From the NCBI GenBank assembly GCA_946621045.1, contig CAMOOA010000029.1, forward strand, positions 1 to 11,101: a DNA stretch of 11,101 bases, given 5' to 3'. Shown one piece after another: positions 1-7,027 of the stretch. This DNA is from an uncultured Erysipelotrichaceae bacterium (GTDB lineage Bacteria > Bacillota_I > Bacilli_A > Erysipelotrichales > Erysipelotrichaceae). Made by a program: the position numbers and the translations under genes. Under the pieces are notes generated by a model. It saw only the letters and a program-made list of their open reading frames with translations, searched no databases and had not been told where the DNA came from. Numbering within the stretch: the first letter of the stretch is position 1; each line of letters begins with the position of its first letter.

Positions 1-45
1 CTTTATAAATGATTCTTAATTAGGTAAAAGTTCTTACAAATACAG

Positions 46-97
46 AAAAAAAAGGGCTTATAAACTTCCGGATTTACCGGAGGTTTTTTACAGCCCC
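46..97 (-). terminator. Rho-independent terminator at the end of the symporter gene
   Basis: Read on the minus strand, the transporter stop codon is followed about 18 bases later by a nested hairpin. The outer stem pairs GGGGCT (plus 92-97) with AGCCC (plus 54-58). The inner stem pairs AACCTCCGG with CCGGAAGTT around a TAAAT loop and has one mismatch. Eight U residues follow (plus 46-53). This is a textbook intrinsic terminator closing the cluster. On the plus strand the same hairpin is followed by CCTTTTATT, so weak bidirectional activity is possible. Positions 1-45 are AT-rich and show no gene. Confidence 0.85.
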
Positions 98-115
98 TTT
101 TATTGTCTGCTTTAA

Positions 116-1522
116 TTACTGCACAGCGCGTTCTTCCAGTTTTTTGATATCACGTTCGCAGTGATAGAACAGCAGGAAGATGACGAACATTGCGCCTGCC
201 ATGACAGCCGGTACCCAGCCGTACATGAATGTGATTGCGGTGGATACTGACTGCGGCTGATGGAGACCCTGCGCATCCAGCGCCGCATCCAGTCCGGCTG
301 CCGCAAGAACCCATCCGAAGACTGCCTGTCCGAGACCGAGACCGATCTTCTGTGCTGCAGAGATGCCGGCATTGCCCATACCGACGGTATCGACACCGGT
401 CTTGAGTTTTCCGTAGGTAACAGTATCCGCAACCATTCCGAGCGCCATGCCGCCGGCAAGTCCTACGCCAAGTCCTTTCAGAACATTGGAGAAAATGAGC
501 AGTGCAGGAGATTTGAACAGTGCTGAGCCAAGGAAGCCGATTGCCATTACCAGCATTCCGAAGGTATAGATCTTTTCCTTAGAGATCTTCTTCATCATGA
601 CCGGGGTAACAAACATGATCGCAAACTGCGCAATGGCGATCGCATTGGCAAGCTTTCCGTACTGACTCATGTCATAGAGCACATACTGGGAGAAGAATAC
701 CGTACCCATTGCATAGAAGATGATGATGGCAAAGACAACGAAGTTGCCGAGTGTGAGAAGCAGCCAGTACTTGTTGGAAAGCAGCGCCTTGACGGTTTCC
801 ATGACATTTTCTTTCTTCTCTTCCTTTTTACCTTCTGCTTCATTTACAGCGCCGACTTTGACCCGCTCTTTTGTATTGAATACACAGAATAATGCGACAA
901 CGACCATCAGAGCGCAGTAGATTGCCATCGTGAGTGTGAAGGATCTCTGGGTGTAGATCGTGTTCGGGTTCTCAGAGAACTTTGTGAGAAGAATGACGAA
1001 GGTGGAGTTAACAAATACGTTGCCGAGCGTCTGGAAGATCTGCTGGATGTTTCCGAGAAGACCTCTTTCATAGGCATTTTCCGTAATCAGACCGACCATG
1101 GAATAGAACGGAACCAGCATGCCGGTCAGGCAGACCGCATTGCAGATGTTGTAAATCAGGAATACATAGATGTATTTGACCATATCAGGGAAGCCCTGCG
1201 GTACGAAGAACAGCAGCATCGTGGAAATTGCAAACGGAATGGTCATTCTCAGCAGCCAGACCCTGGCTTTGCCCATCTTTGTTTCTGTTTTATCGACAAT
1301 CCGTCCCATGATGAGGTCGGAAATTCCGTCGAATACCTTGGATACTGCGAGAATTGTCGCGATGATGCCGGCATTGAGCCCGGCCGCTGAAGTGAAGTAA
1401 ATTGTCAGGAAGGAACCGATGATTCCGTTGATCATGTTGAAGGCGAATCCGCCCGAACCGTATGCGATTCTTTCTCCCCAGCCGAGAGGCTTTGTGGGAT
1501 CGTCATGCTTTGTTGTAAACAT
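116..1522 (-). CDS. GPH-family (MelB/UidB-like) sugar or glycoside:cation symporter
   Basis: This 468-residue polytopic membrane protein has the length and pattern of the glycoside-pentoside-hexuronide:cation symporters, MFS-related carriers that bring sugars or glycosides in with Na+ or H+. The family's cation-site/loop signature is visible at residues 65-90: D65 and D69 (FDGISD), then D77 (GRIVDKTETKMGKAR), matching the MelB DxxxD...D pattern. About twelve hydrophobic segments are split by a charged cytoplasmic loop at residues 218-245 (EGKKEEKKE). The start is supported by an AGGAG sequence 8 bases upstream. It is the last gene of the cluster and is followed by a strong terminator. A cre site lies about 127 bases upstream, which suggests glucose repression of uptake. 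In this context the cargo is probably the glycoside, or a sugar released from it, handled by the neighbouring enzymes. The exact substrate and the coupling ion cannot be read from sequence. The family assignment is confident. Confidence 0.9.
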   Translation of the reverse strand: MFTTKHDDPTKPLGWGERIAYGSGGFAFNMINGIIGSFLTIYFTSAAGLNAGIIATILAVSKVFDGISDLIMGRIVDKTETKMGKARVWLLRMTIPFAISTMLLFFVPQGFPDMVKYIYVFLIYNICNAVCLTGMLVPFYSMVGLITENAYERGLLGNIQQIFQTLGNVFVNSTFVILLTKFSENPNTIYTQRSFTLTMAIYCALMVVVALFCVFNTKERVKVGAVNEAEGKKEEKKENVMETVKALLSNKYWLLLTLGNFVVFAIIIFYAMGTVFFSQYVLYDMSQYGKLANAIAIAQFAIMFVTPVMMKKISKEKIYTFGMLVMAIGFLGSALFKSPALLIFSNVLKGLGVGLAGGMALGMVADTVTYGKLKTGVDTVGMGNAGISAAQKIGLGLGQAVFGWVLAAAGLDAALDAQGLHQPQSVSTAITFMYGWVPAVMAGAMFVIFLLFYHCERDIKKLEERAVQ

Positions 1523-1659
1523 TTCCTTTTCTCCTCAACTTTCCTTTTCTCTCGTGAATATGTTCTGTTTGTTTACAGTTGCAGAATAAAATTTCTCTGA
1601 TTGCGTTTATATCTTTATCTTGCTTATTTTGTTCGTATCTTGACTGTTTTAAAGCGCTT
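1523..1659 (-). promoter_or_regulatory. Leader and promoter region of the symporter gene
   Basis: The 137 AT-rich bases between the flavoenzyme stop and the symporter start leave room for a separate promoter. They hold the cre site at their upstream edge and an AGGAG ribosome binding site near the start. They also hold a loose inverted pair, TTCTG (1563-1567) and CAGAA (1582-1586), that uses the same words as the operator-like palindrome at 3703-3723. I could not find a convincing -35/-10 pair, so the promoter itself is not placed. Confidence 0.45.
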
Positions 1660-1663
1660 TCAT
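1649..1663 (-). promoter_or_regulatory. cre site (CcpA catabolite-responsive element)
   Basis: On the minus strand the sequence ATGAAAGCGCTTTAA matches the Bacillus-type cre consensus WTGNAANCGNWNNCW at every position except the next-to-last. It contains the perfect core AAAGCGCTTT. It overlaps the TGA stop of the flavoenzyme gene and lies 127-141 bases upstream of the symporter start. In Firmicutes, CcpA with HPr-Ser-P binds such sites to shut down secondary carbon-source genes when glucose is plentiful. It could act on a promoter in this gap or as a roadblock to transcription arriving from upstream. Confidence 0.7.
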
Positions 1664-3612
1664 ATATCAAGTGCCGCGTGATATCCCCAGTACACCGCAT
1701 TGGTAATCGTGGAAACCCGGGAGGCATCGCCGATCACCCGCACAAACGGTGCTGCGTCCATCAGTTCCTGCACGGTATCGGTCCGCGAACGCTGTCCAAG
1801 AGCGCAGATTACGGTTCTGCCCGGAACAAGCACACGTTCGCCGCTGCCGGTTTCACAGACTATCCCTTCCGGGGTTACCTCAATACCTTTGTATCCGGTA
1901 TGAACCACAGCGTACTGCTCAATCTCTTTCAGAAGCAGCGGGCGATGGCGTACATTGGCATCCGGCGCAAGCACATCCCGCATCTCGACGAGATGCACAT
2001 GCTTACCCTCCATGCCAAGATGAATTGCACATTCACAGCCGGCGAGTCCGCCCCCGAAGACAACAACATCATCTGTGACTTTGTTTTTTTCTTTGTAGTA
2101 ATTATTTACAATAACGACGTTCTCACCCTTGAGACCAGGAATCGGCGGAATCAGCGGTACGGAACCTGCAGCGATGATCAGGGCATCCGGATTCTCTGCT
2201 TCGGCATATTCTTTTGTCACTTCTGTATTCAGCCGAATCTCAACCCCTGCCTGCTCAGCAAGACGCTGATAGGTGTGTGAGAGTTCATACATCTCCCGCT
2301 TGAACGGCAGGGCCTGCTCGCTTCTCAGAATTCCGCCTGCTTCCGCTTCCTTTTCGCAGAGAATAACCCGGTGCCCTCTTCTTGCGGCAGTGTATGCCGC
2401 ATAAAGGCCGCCCGGCCCTGCTCCTGCCACAAGCACCTTCTTCCGCCCGCTTTCTTTAACCGGTACAACTTCCGTGCCTTCCAGTTCTCTGCCAATCAGC
2501 GGGTTTACCGTGCAGCGCCTGGTGGATGTCGCTGCCCGCTCTGCCATGCAGGTAAAGCAGCGAAGGCAGTGCACGATCTCCGCTTCTCTGTTTTCCGTCA
2601 CCTTCCGTGGGAGCTCAGGGTCTGCCAGAAGCGCTCTTGCCATATAAACCACATCAGCCTTGCCGGAGGCGATGATGTCCTCCATCATAGCCGGATCGTT
2701 GAGTCCGCCTATGGTTGCGACCGGCTTGTTTACATGTTTTTTGATCTCGGCCGCAAGATATACATTGCAGCCGTGTTCGGTGAACATCGAAGGATGCGTC
2801 AGTCCGAACGTTCTCTGATAGGTTCCGGCCGAGACATGAATGAGATCCGCATACGGTTCGACGGCCTGTGCGATTTTCACTCCTTCCGCAAGATCATATC
2901 CTTCCGGTACAAGCTCTGCTCCGCTCATACGGAATTCGATCGGAAAGAACGGACCAACCTCGTTCCGGACTGCCTGCAGCACCTCGACCGCAAACCGGCA
3001 TCGGTTTTCAACCGATCCGCCGTATTCATCGGTCCGCTGATTAAACATCGGTGACAGAAACTGATTGATCAGCCAGCCATGACCGCCATGAATCATAACC
3101 ATCTCAAAGCCGGCCCGTTTTGCAAGACCTGCCGCATGTGCATATGCCGCAGTAATTTCACCAATCATTTCCTTCGTGAGTTCTTTTACTTCGACGCCGT
3201 CCGCTCTTACCCCGGCTGACGGGCCCCACTGAGACATCGCTTTCTGTCTTTTTTTATCGGTCATGTAGGTTCCGGCAAACCGGCCGGAATGAGACAGTTC
3301 GATGGACGGAATCGCACCGTGGCGGCGAATCGCATCTGCGGTATAAGCTGCGCCAGCCAGGGAATTCAGAATGCTTTCGTCAAGATGATAAGCATGGGAA
3401 CCGTCCGTGGCAGGATGGACCATCAGCTCGGATACAGTGACCGCGCCAGCGCCTCCTTTCGCTCTCAGTTCATAGAAGGCAGTGGATTTCGGGCCGATAC
3501 ATCCGTCATTCGTTATATCTGTTCCGCCCATCGGGGCTGAGAACATACGGTTGCGGAATACGGTTCTGCCGATCGTAATCGGGGCACAGAGATGAGGATA
3601 GTTTCGTTTCAT
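1660..3612 (-). CDS. NADH:flavin oxidoreductase, 2,4-dienoyl-CoA reductase (FadH)/BaiCD-BaiH family, Fe-S flavoprotein
   Basis: This 650-residue enzyme joins an N-terminal old-yellow-enzyme FMN barrel (about residues 8-335) to a C-terminal FAD/NAD(P)H module. Visible marks are the OYE active-site stretch HGGHGWLINQFLSP (175-188), four Fe-S cysteines at 349, 352, 355 and 367, the dinucleotide fold GAGPGG (397-402), a second nucleotide motif GGGLAGCE (520-527) and a terminal GDAS (628-631). The family passes electrons from NAD(P)H through FAD, 4Fe-4S and FMN to reduce a conjugated C=C bond; members include FadH and the bile-acid enzymes BaiCD and BaiH. An upstream in-frame ATG at 3672 would add 20 residues. 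I prefer ATG 3612 because GGAAAGGAA lies just upstream and the protein then begins at the conserved region. The Cys spacing is C-x2-C-x2-C-x11-C, one residue shorter than in E. coli FadH. In this cluster the likely job is to reduce an unsaturated aglycone or acyl group. This is inferred, and the substrate is unknown. Confidence 0.9.
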   Translation of the reverse strand: MKRNYPHLCAPITIGRTVFRNRMFSAPMGGTDITNDGCIGPKSTAFYELRAKGGAGAVTVSELMVHPATDGSHAYHLDESILNSLAGAAYTADAIRRHGAIPSIELSHSGRFAGTYMTDKKRQKAMSQWGPSAGVRADGVEVKELTKEMIGEITAAYAHAAGLAKRAGFEMVMIHGGHGWLINQFLSPMFNQRTDEYGGSVENRCRFAVEVLQAVRNEVGPFFPIEFRMSGAELVPEGYDLAEGVKIAQAVEPYADLIHVSAGTYQRTFGLTHPSMFTEHGCNVYLAAEIKKHVNKPVATIGGLNDPAMMEDIIASGKADVVYMARALLADPELPRKVTENREAEIVHCLRCFTCMAERAATSTRRCTVNPLIGRELEGTEVVPVKESGRKKVLVAGAGPGGLYAAYTAARRGHRVILCEKEAEAGGILRSEQALPFKREMYELSHTYQRLAEQAGVEIRLNTEVTKEYAEAENPDALIIAAGSVPLIPPIPGLKGENVVIVNNYYKEKNKVTDDVVVFGGGLAGCECAIHLGMEGKHVHLVEMRDVLAPDANVRHRPLLLKEIEQYAVVHTGYKGIEVTPEGIVCETGSGERVLVPGRTVICALGQRSRTDTVQELMDAAPFVRVIGDASRVSTITNAVYWGYHAALDI

Positions 3613-3744
3613 TTTATTCCTTTCCAAGCCGTGCCCGACGGGATCTGACCGCAATGAAAACATCACAGGCACTGTGCTTTTTTCGATATCGGTTATTTCA
3701 GTTCTGTTCTGTTGCAGAACAGATCATGTGAAGCTGACTGCTTT
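3613..3744 (-). promoter_or_regulatory. Gap between esterase and flavoenzyme, likely holding a regulatory site
   Basis: These 132 bases separate the esterase stop from the flavoenzyme start, an unusually large gap for a cluster whose preceding genes overlap. It contains the perfect inverted repeat at 3703-3723, a smaller one (CACAG-GCA-CTGTG, 3664-3676) and the ribosome binding site GGAAAGGAA close to ATG 3612. A separate promoter for the flavoenzyme gene is plausible, but no clear -35/-10 pair was recognised. Confidence 0.45.
3703..3723. repeat. Perfect 9-bp inverted repeat with 3-bp spacer, operator-like
   Basis: The arms TCTGTTCTG and CAGAACAGA are perfect complements separated by TTG. 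No U-run follows on either strand, so it is not a typical intrinsic terminator. Its position about 90 bases upstream of the flavoenzyme start, and its symmetry, fit a binding site for a dimeric regulator. An RNA hairpin between esterase and flavoenzyme that protects mRNA ends is the main alternative. Confidence 0.6.
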
Positions 3745-5304
3745 TTACTTTTCGTAGAAGCGAAGATCTCCCCATACCGCTGTCAGGATGCGGCGGTCGA
3801 GCATCTCGGTTCTGCATTCCCGGTCATAGATGCGCACCGGTGACACTGCACCTTCGAACCTTCCCCAGTCGGGATTCGGCTCGCCGGTTTTGATGAACCG
3901 CACCCAGTCGCCATGCATCTGCTGTGAGATATTCTCAAACACTTCCGGTGCTTCGCCGTCATAAACGAAATGACTGAACGGATGGTCCTTCTTGACAAAT
4001 ACTGCCGGCAGCTCGAAGGCATGACTTGCCTTCCAGCCGGTTGCCTTTCCCGAAGCGGTTACCAGTTCATACCGGTACATCCATACATCGTTTTCATATT
4101 TCTTCTGTCCGAGCGCCACCTTGATCGCAGGCACTTCGAACGCATAGTCTGTCGCAAAGCGGATAAACGGATCGCCGCCGGACTGCCGGGCACCGGAGGA
4201 AAGCGGCGGAATACTGCTGGACATGGAGAGAGACGGTTCATAGAAAATGGAGAAATCATCGTTGGAGGAAGGATGGTAGTAATCGACCACATCCCAGAGC
4301 GAACCGACAGCTCCGTTTTTCTCCAGCATCTCGGTAATCATCGTCCAGCTGTTTGGGAAGCCGGTGTTTTCCGGATGCACGAACATCGTTCCTTCATGCA
4401 TGTTCGTACCGATGATAATCTTCACGCCTTCCGCACTGCCGCTGCGGATCGCGTCAATCGGCCGTACCGGAAGCAGATCATCCTGGATCGGTCCCGGCAG
4501 GAACATGCCCGGGTTTTTATACTGATGCTTTGCGGAAACATATTCATTTCCGACAAGGAAGAGACGGGGATCATCCCTGCGCAGATGGAACAGATCCTTC
4601 TCTGTCCAGTGCATTCCTTCAAGGAAAAGATCAATGTTTTCCCTTGCTGTTTCATGGGTCATGACACAGTTGGGCAGACCGCTCTGAATGATTGCCTGAG
4701 AGAAGCAGCCATTCACCGACGGACATGCGAGCATATTGACTGTGGAGGCTCCGCCTGCCGACTCACCGCCGATCGTGATCCGGTCCGGATCGCCGCCGAA
4801 CGCCGCAATGTTGTCATGAATCCAGTTGATCGCAAGAATCTGATCGGAAAGTCCGCAGTTGCTTTCAAAGTCCTCGCAGCCCGGATATGTGGTGAAATCA
4901 TAGAATCCGAGCACATTGAGCCGGTAGTTGAAAGAAGCGAATACGATGCCGTCCTTTACAAACGCCTCGCCGCGGTACATCTCATCGGAAGAATAGCCGG
5001 TGTTGTATCCGCCGCCGTAGATCCAGAGAAATACCGGCAGCTTCTCACCGGTAAGCGGACGCTGAATGTTTACCGTCAGGCAGTCTTCGTCCCCCATGAC
5101 CTTTCCATCGTTGTACTGAAGCGGTATCGGTCCGTATTCCTTTGCGTCATATACACCTTCCCACGGCGCTTTCGGAACTGCCCGTTTAAACCGCCGTTCT
5201 CCGACGGGAGGCTCCGCATAGGGGATGCCGAGATAGTCGATGCGTCCGTCGCGTTCATAACCGCGCACACTGCCGGAGGTTGTTGTTACGATATAGTCTT
5301 TCAT
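3745..5304 (-). CDS. Type B carboxylesterase (para-nitrobenzyl esterase-like)
   Basis: This 519-residue alpha/beta hydrolase belongs to the carboxylesterase type B family and has full family length. The nucleophile elbow GESAGG places the serine at S182. The oxyanion-hole GGG is at 97-99, the second signature EDCLTVN at 73-79, the acid residue is probably E304 (NMHEGTMF) and the histidine is H428 (KASHAFELP). The triad therefore appears intact. No signal peptide is present, so it should act in the cytoplasm. Its ATG overlaps the TGA of the upstream glycosidase gene (ATGA), and AAAGGA lies just upstream, indicating translational coupling. The family hydrolyses carboxylic esters of alcohols and sugars. 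Beside two glycosidases it may remove acetyl, malonyl, cinnamoyl or similar groups from an imported glycoside. The esterase assignment is firm; the substrate is inference. Confidence 0.92.
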   Translation of the reverse strand: MKDYIVTTTSGSVRGYERDGRIDYLGIPYAEPPVGERRFKRAVPKAPWEGVYDAKEYGPIPLQYNDGKVMGDEDCLTVNIQRPLTGEKLPVFLWIYGGGYNTGYSSDEMYRGEAFVKDGIVFASFNYRLNVLGFYDFTTYPGCEDFESNCGLSDQILAINWIHDNIAAFGGDPDRITIGGESAGGASTVNMLACPSVNGCFSQAIIQSGLPNCVMTHETARENIDLFLEGMHWTEKDLFHLRRDDPRLFLVGNEYVSAKHQYKNPGMFLPGPIQDDLLPVRPIDAIRSGSAEGVKIIIGTNMHEGTMFVHPENTGFPNSWTMITEMLEKNGAVGSLWDVVDYYHPSSNDDFSIFYEPSLSMSSSIPPLSSGARQSGGDPFIRFATDYAFEVPAIKVALGQKKYENDVWMYRYELVTASGKATGWKASHAFELPAVFVKKDHPFSHFVYDGEAPEVFENISQQMHGDWVRFIKTGEPNPDWGRFEGAVSPVRIYDRECRTEMLDRRILTAVWGDLRFYEK

Positions 5305-6512
5305 TTTACCTGGTTCCTTTCACTGACCGCCCGGGCTGCCGCTTCAAGATCTTCGGCGCTGCCGGTCATTTTCTGTATTTCATAAGCCCGTTTGCGCGGC
5401 ATTCCGCCGTCGCATGGGTCCTCAAAGATGCCGAAGTATACCTCGGTGAGACCGCCGATTTCATTCTGTTCAATGCCGTTTCTTTCCAGCATTGCCTTTT
5501 CATTGAGCAGCCGGAAGTTATGCAGGGTGTGCACATAGGGAAGTTCGGAGGCAATCTGCAGGAGCTTGCGGTTGTATGCCGCATAGCGCTCTTCCAGATC
5601 GTTTCTTCCAAGATCCGTAAATCCGGCTTCCGTCAGGAGCACTTTTCTGGCGCCGTCGCCGTACATGCACATGACCTTGTACGCACTGTCATTGAAGCTC
5701 TTCCACAGCTGGTCGGGCTCATCCACATCGAGGAAGAGATCCCGGTCGCTGACATCCGGCCTGTTTGTAAATACATAGGGATGCCAGGCGACATAATCGA
5801 AATAGTCTGAAGGGTCTTCAGAGGGGAACTGCCCGCTTTTAATACGCTGATAGACTTTGTCCAGCGTCCAGGCAACCCCGTACATCACCGGCAGGAAGGC
5901 GGGCATGTCGCCGCCCAGGGATGGGGTGGACAGGGCCGGGGAGAAACTTGCGACCTTTGCGTTCGGATTTCCTCTGCGGATGCCTTTTGCGGAGACATAC
6001 ATCATGTCCACCGCGATATCCATCTTTTCATCGGCGGTGAAGGGACGGCTCATGTCAGTGGACAGGAATCCGTCCGGATGAAGGAAAGCATTGAGATTCC
6101 ATTCATTTCCGACTTCCCAGATGGCCACTTCCGGAAAGGCGGCAGCCATGGTTTCCCAGCTTTTCTCCAGCATCTTCAGAGCCTTCCGGTAACGGCTTCC
6201 TTCTGAAAGATCGCGCTCCGGCATGGCATGGCCCTTTTTCTGAATGCAGCCTTCAGGCAGAAACCATTCATGGCTCATGCCGGTCACTTCGATATCAAGC
6301 TCTTTTGCCCGGGCAAGAAGCCGGTGATGCCGTTCTGCCATTTCCGCAATAACCGTTTCGGGATCATCCAGCAGATCGGTGAGATGCATCCAGGAGCGGA
6401 AGGCATTACAGCCGAGGGCATGCACAAGATCGAGGTAGTCCGGCGCATGGATGCCCTGATCGGTTTCCCGCTGAATCAGCGGTTCGCCGACGCCAAAGAA
6501 TCGTCTGTCCAT
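5301..6512 (-). CDS. Clan GH-A (beta/alpha)8 glycoside hydrolase, family uncertain
   Basis: The 403-residue protein shows the two hallmarks of retaining clan GH-A glycosidases. One is WEVGNEWN, with N136-E137 as the expected acid/base pair at the end of strand 4. The other is VLLTEAGF, with E295 as the expected nucleophile at the end of strand 7. Further barrel-like elements are CNAFRSWMH (35-43) and YVAWHPYVF (240-248). There is no secretion signal and no extra binding module. GH5-, GH39- or GH2-type barrel relatives are all possible; I cannot pick a family or linkage. The gene starts inside the stop of the DUF3237 gene (TAATG) behind a very strong GAGGAGG site 7 bases upstream, and it ends overlapping the esterase start. 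It therefore sits at the heart of a tightly coupled three-gene cassette, probably removing a sugar the rhamnosidase does not. Confidence 0.78.
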   Translation of the reverse strand: MDRRFFGVGEPLIQRETDQGIHAPDYLDLVHALGCNAFRSWMHLTDLLDDPETVIAEMAERHHRLLARAKELDIEVTGMSHEWFLPEGCIQKKGHAMPERDLSEGSRYRKALKMLEKSWETMAAAFPEVAIWEVGNEWNLNAFLHPDGFLSTDMSRPFTADEKMDIAVDMMYVSAKGIRRGNPNAKVASFSPALSTPSLGGDMPAFLPVMYGVAWTLDKVYQRIKSGQFPSEDPSDYFDYVAWHPYVFTNRPDVSDRDLFLDVDEPDQLWKSFNDSAYKVMCMYGDGARKVLLTEAGFTDLGRNDLEERYAAYNRKLLQIASELPYVHTLHNFRLLNEKAMLERNGIEQNEIGGLTEVYFGIFEDPCDGGMPRKRAYEIQKMTGSAEDLEAAARAVSERNQVK

Positions 6513-6940
6513 TATTCAGCCTCCTCTATCGGATAAAAACGGATATGAAGCCCGTCTTCCAGTTCTGTCCCTTCGCCGGTATAAGTGCATTTATGCAGGA
6601 CATCTGCCAGTACCGGACTGTCTGTATAGAATGTGGGAATCGTATGAAACGGCATGGTTTTATGAAGATCATCAAACCATCCGTTGTTCTCCACGTAGAT
6701 ATGACAGTCATTTCCTTCGGCATCTCTGCCGGTCAGTACATACCGTGCCGACATGTGGCGCACATGCACAGCGTTGACGATCTGGGTGTCCACGCCGAAC
6801 GGCTCCACAATGCCGTGAAACAGATCGCAGTCCACGTTTCCCTTAAACGGAATGATGTCGATTTCCGCTGTGCTTCCCTGAAAATGAAGGGGATTGCCGT
6901 TGGCTTCGATCCGGATATCAAGAATCGGTTTTCTCTCCAT
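6512..6940 (-). CDS. DUF3237-like small protein
   Basis: This 142-residue soluble protein resembles the DUF3237 family: an early FKGNVDCDLFHG (33-44), then SARYVLTGRDAEGNDCHIYVEN (64-85), the family's ARYxLxGxDxEG...IxxxNxG pattern, then a late YTDSPVL (105-111). I recall DUF3237 as a beta-rich fold of uncertain biochemical role. It has an AGGAGG ribosome binding site 4 bases before the ATG. It follows the rhamnosidase-like gene after an 87-bp gap with a hairpin, and its stop overlaps the start of the clan GH-A glycosidase. Such coupling points to a stoichiometric or sequential role with the glycosidase and esterase, for example binding or isomerising the aglycone or a keto-sugar intermediate. 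That role is speculation. The family call comes from remembered motif pattern, not a profile search. Confidence 0.7.
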   Translation of the reverse strand: MERKPILDIRIEANGNPLHFQGSTAEIDIIPFKGNVDCDLFHGIVEPFGVDTQIVNAVHVRHMSARYVLTGRDAEGNDCHIYVENNGWFDDLHKTMPFHTIPTFYTDSPVLADVLHKCTYTGEGTELEDGLHIRFYPIEEAE

Positions 6941-6955
6941 AATGCCTCCTGAATG

Positions 6956-6996
6956 AAAAAGCTTTATCTGACTGTACTGTAGCGCAGATAAAGCCT
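6956..6996 (-). terminator. Intercistronic hairpin with short U-run (partial terminator or mRNA-processing stem)
   Basis: On the minus strand GCTTTATCTG pairs perfectly with CAGATAAAGC across a 14-base loop (plus 6961-6970 and 6985-6994). The stem can be extended by a G-U and an A-U pair and is followed by five U residues (plus 6956-6960). It lies 33 bases after the rhamnosidase stop and only 20 bases before the DUF3237 start. No promoter fits downstream of it, so complete termination would silence the rest of the cassette unless a promoter sits in the preceding 30 bases. An attenuator, partial terminator or 3'-end stabiliser that raises rhamnosidase mRNA relative to downstream genes is the best reading. 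Confidence 0.6.
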
Positions 6997-7027
6997 CATC
7001 GATATCCTTTTGTTGCGGAAAATACTC

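Noticed and set aside
1523..1680. Specific -35/-10 promoter before the symporter (for example TTGATA at 1669-1674)
   Set aside because: No acceptable -10 lies 16-18 bases downstream of it or of the TTTAAA alternative, so no promoter box is claimed.
1579..3054. Plus-strand frames opposite the flavoenzyme gene
   Set aside because: They are antisense shadows; the opposite strand carries clear Fe-S, FMN and FAD motifs.
3613..3672. Upstream start of the flavoenzyme at ATG 3672, adding 20 residues
   Set aside because: The extra residues do not look like family sequence, and the ATG at 3612 has a good ribosome site (GGAAAGGAA) and begins at the conserved region.
3703..3723. Rho-independent terminator after the esterase gene
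   Set aside because: The stem is perfect, but no U-run follows on the minus strand; the sequence continues as ACTGAAATAACC.
3970..5385. Long plus-strand open frame (471 codons) opposite the esterase
   Set aside because: It is antisense to a protein with an intact catalytic triad, and its translation shows no domain logic (rich in R, H, C). It is an artefact of biased third positions in the real gene.
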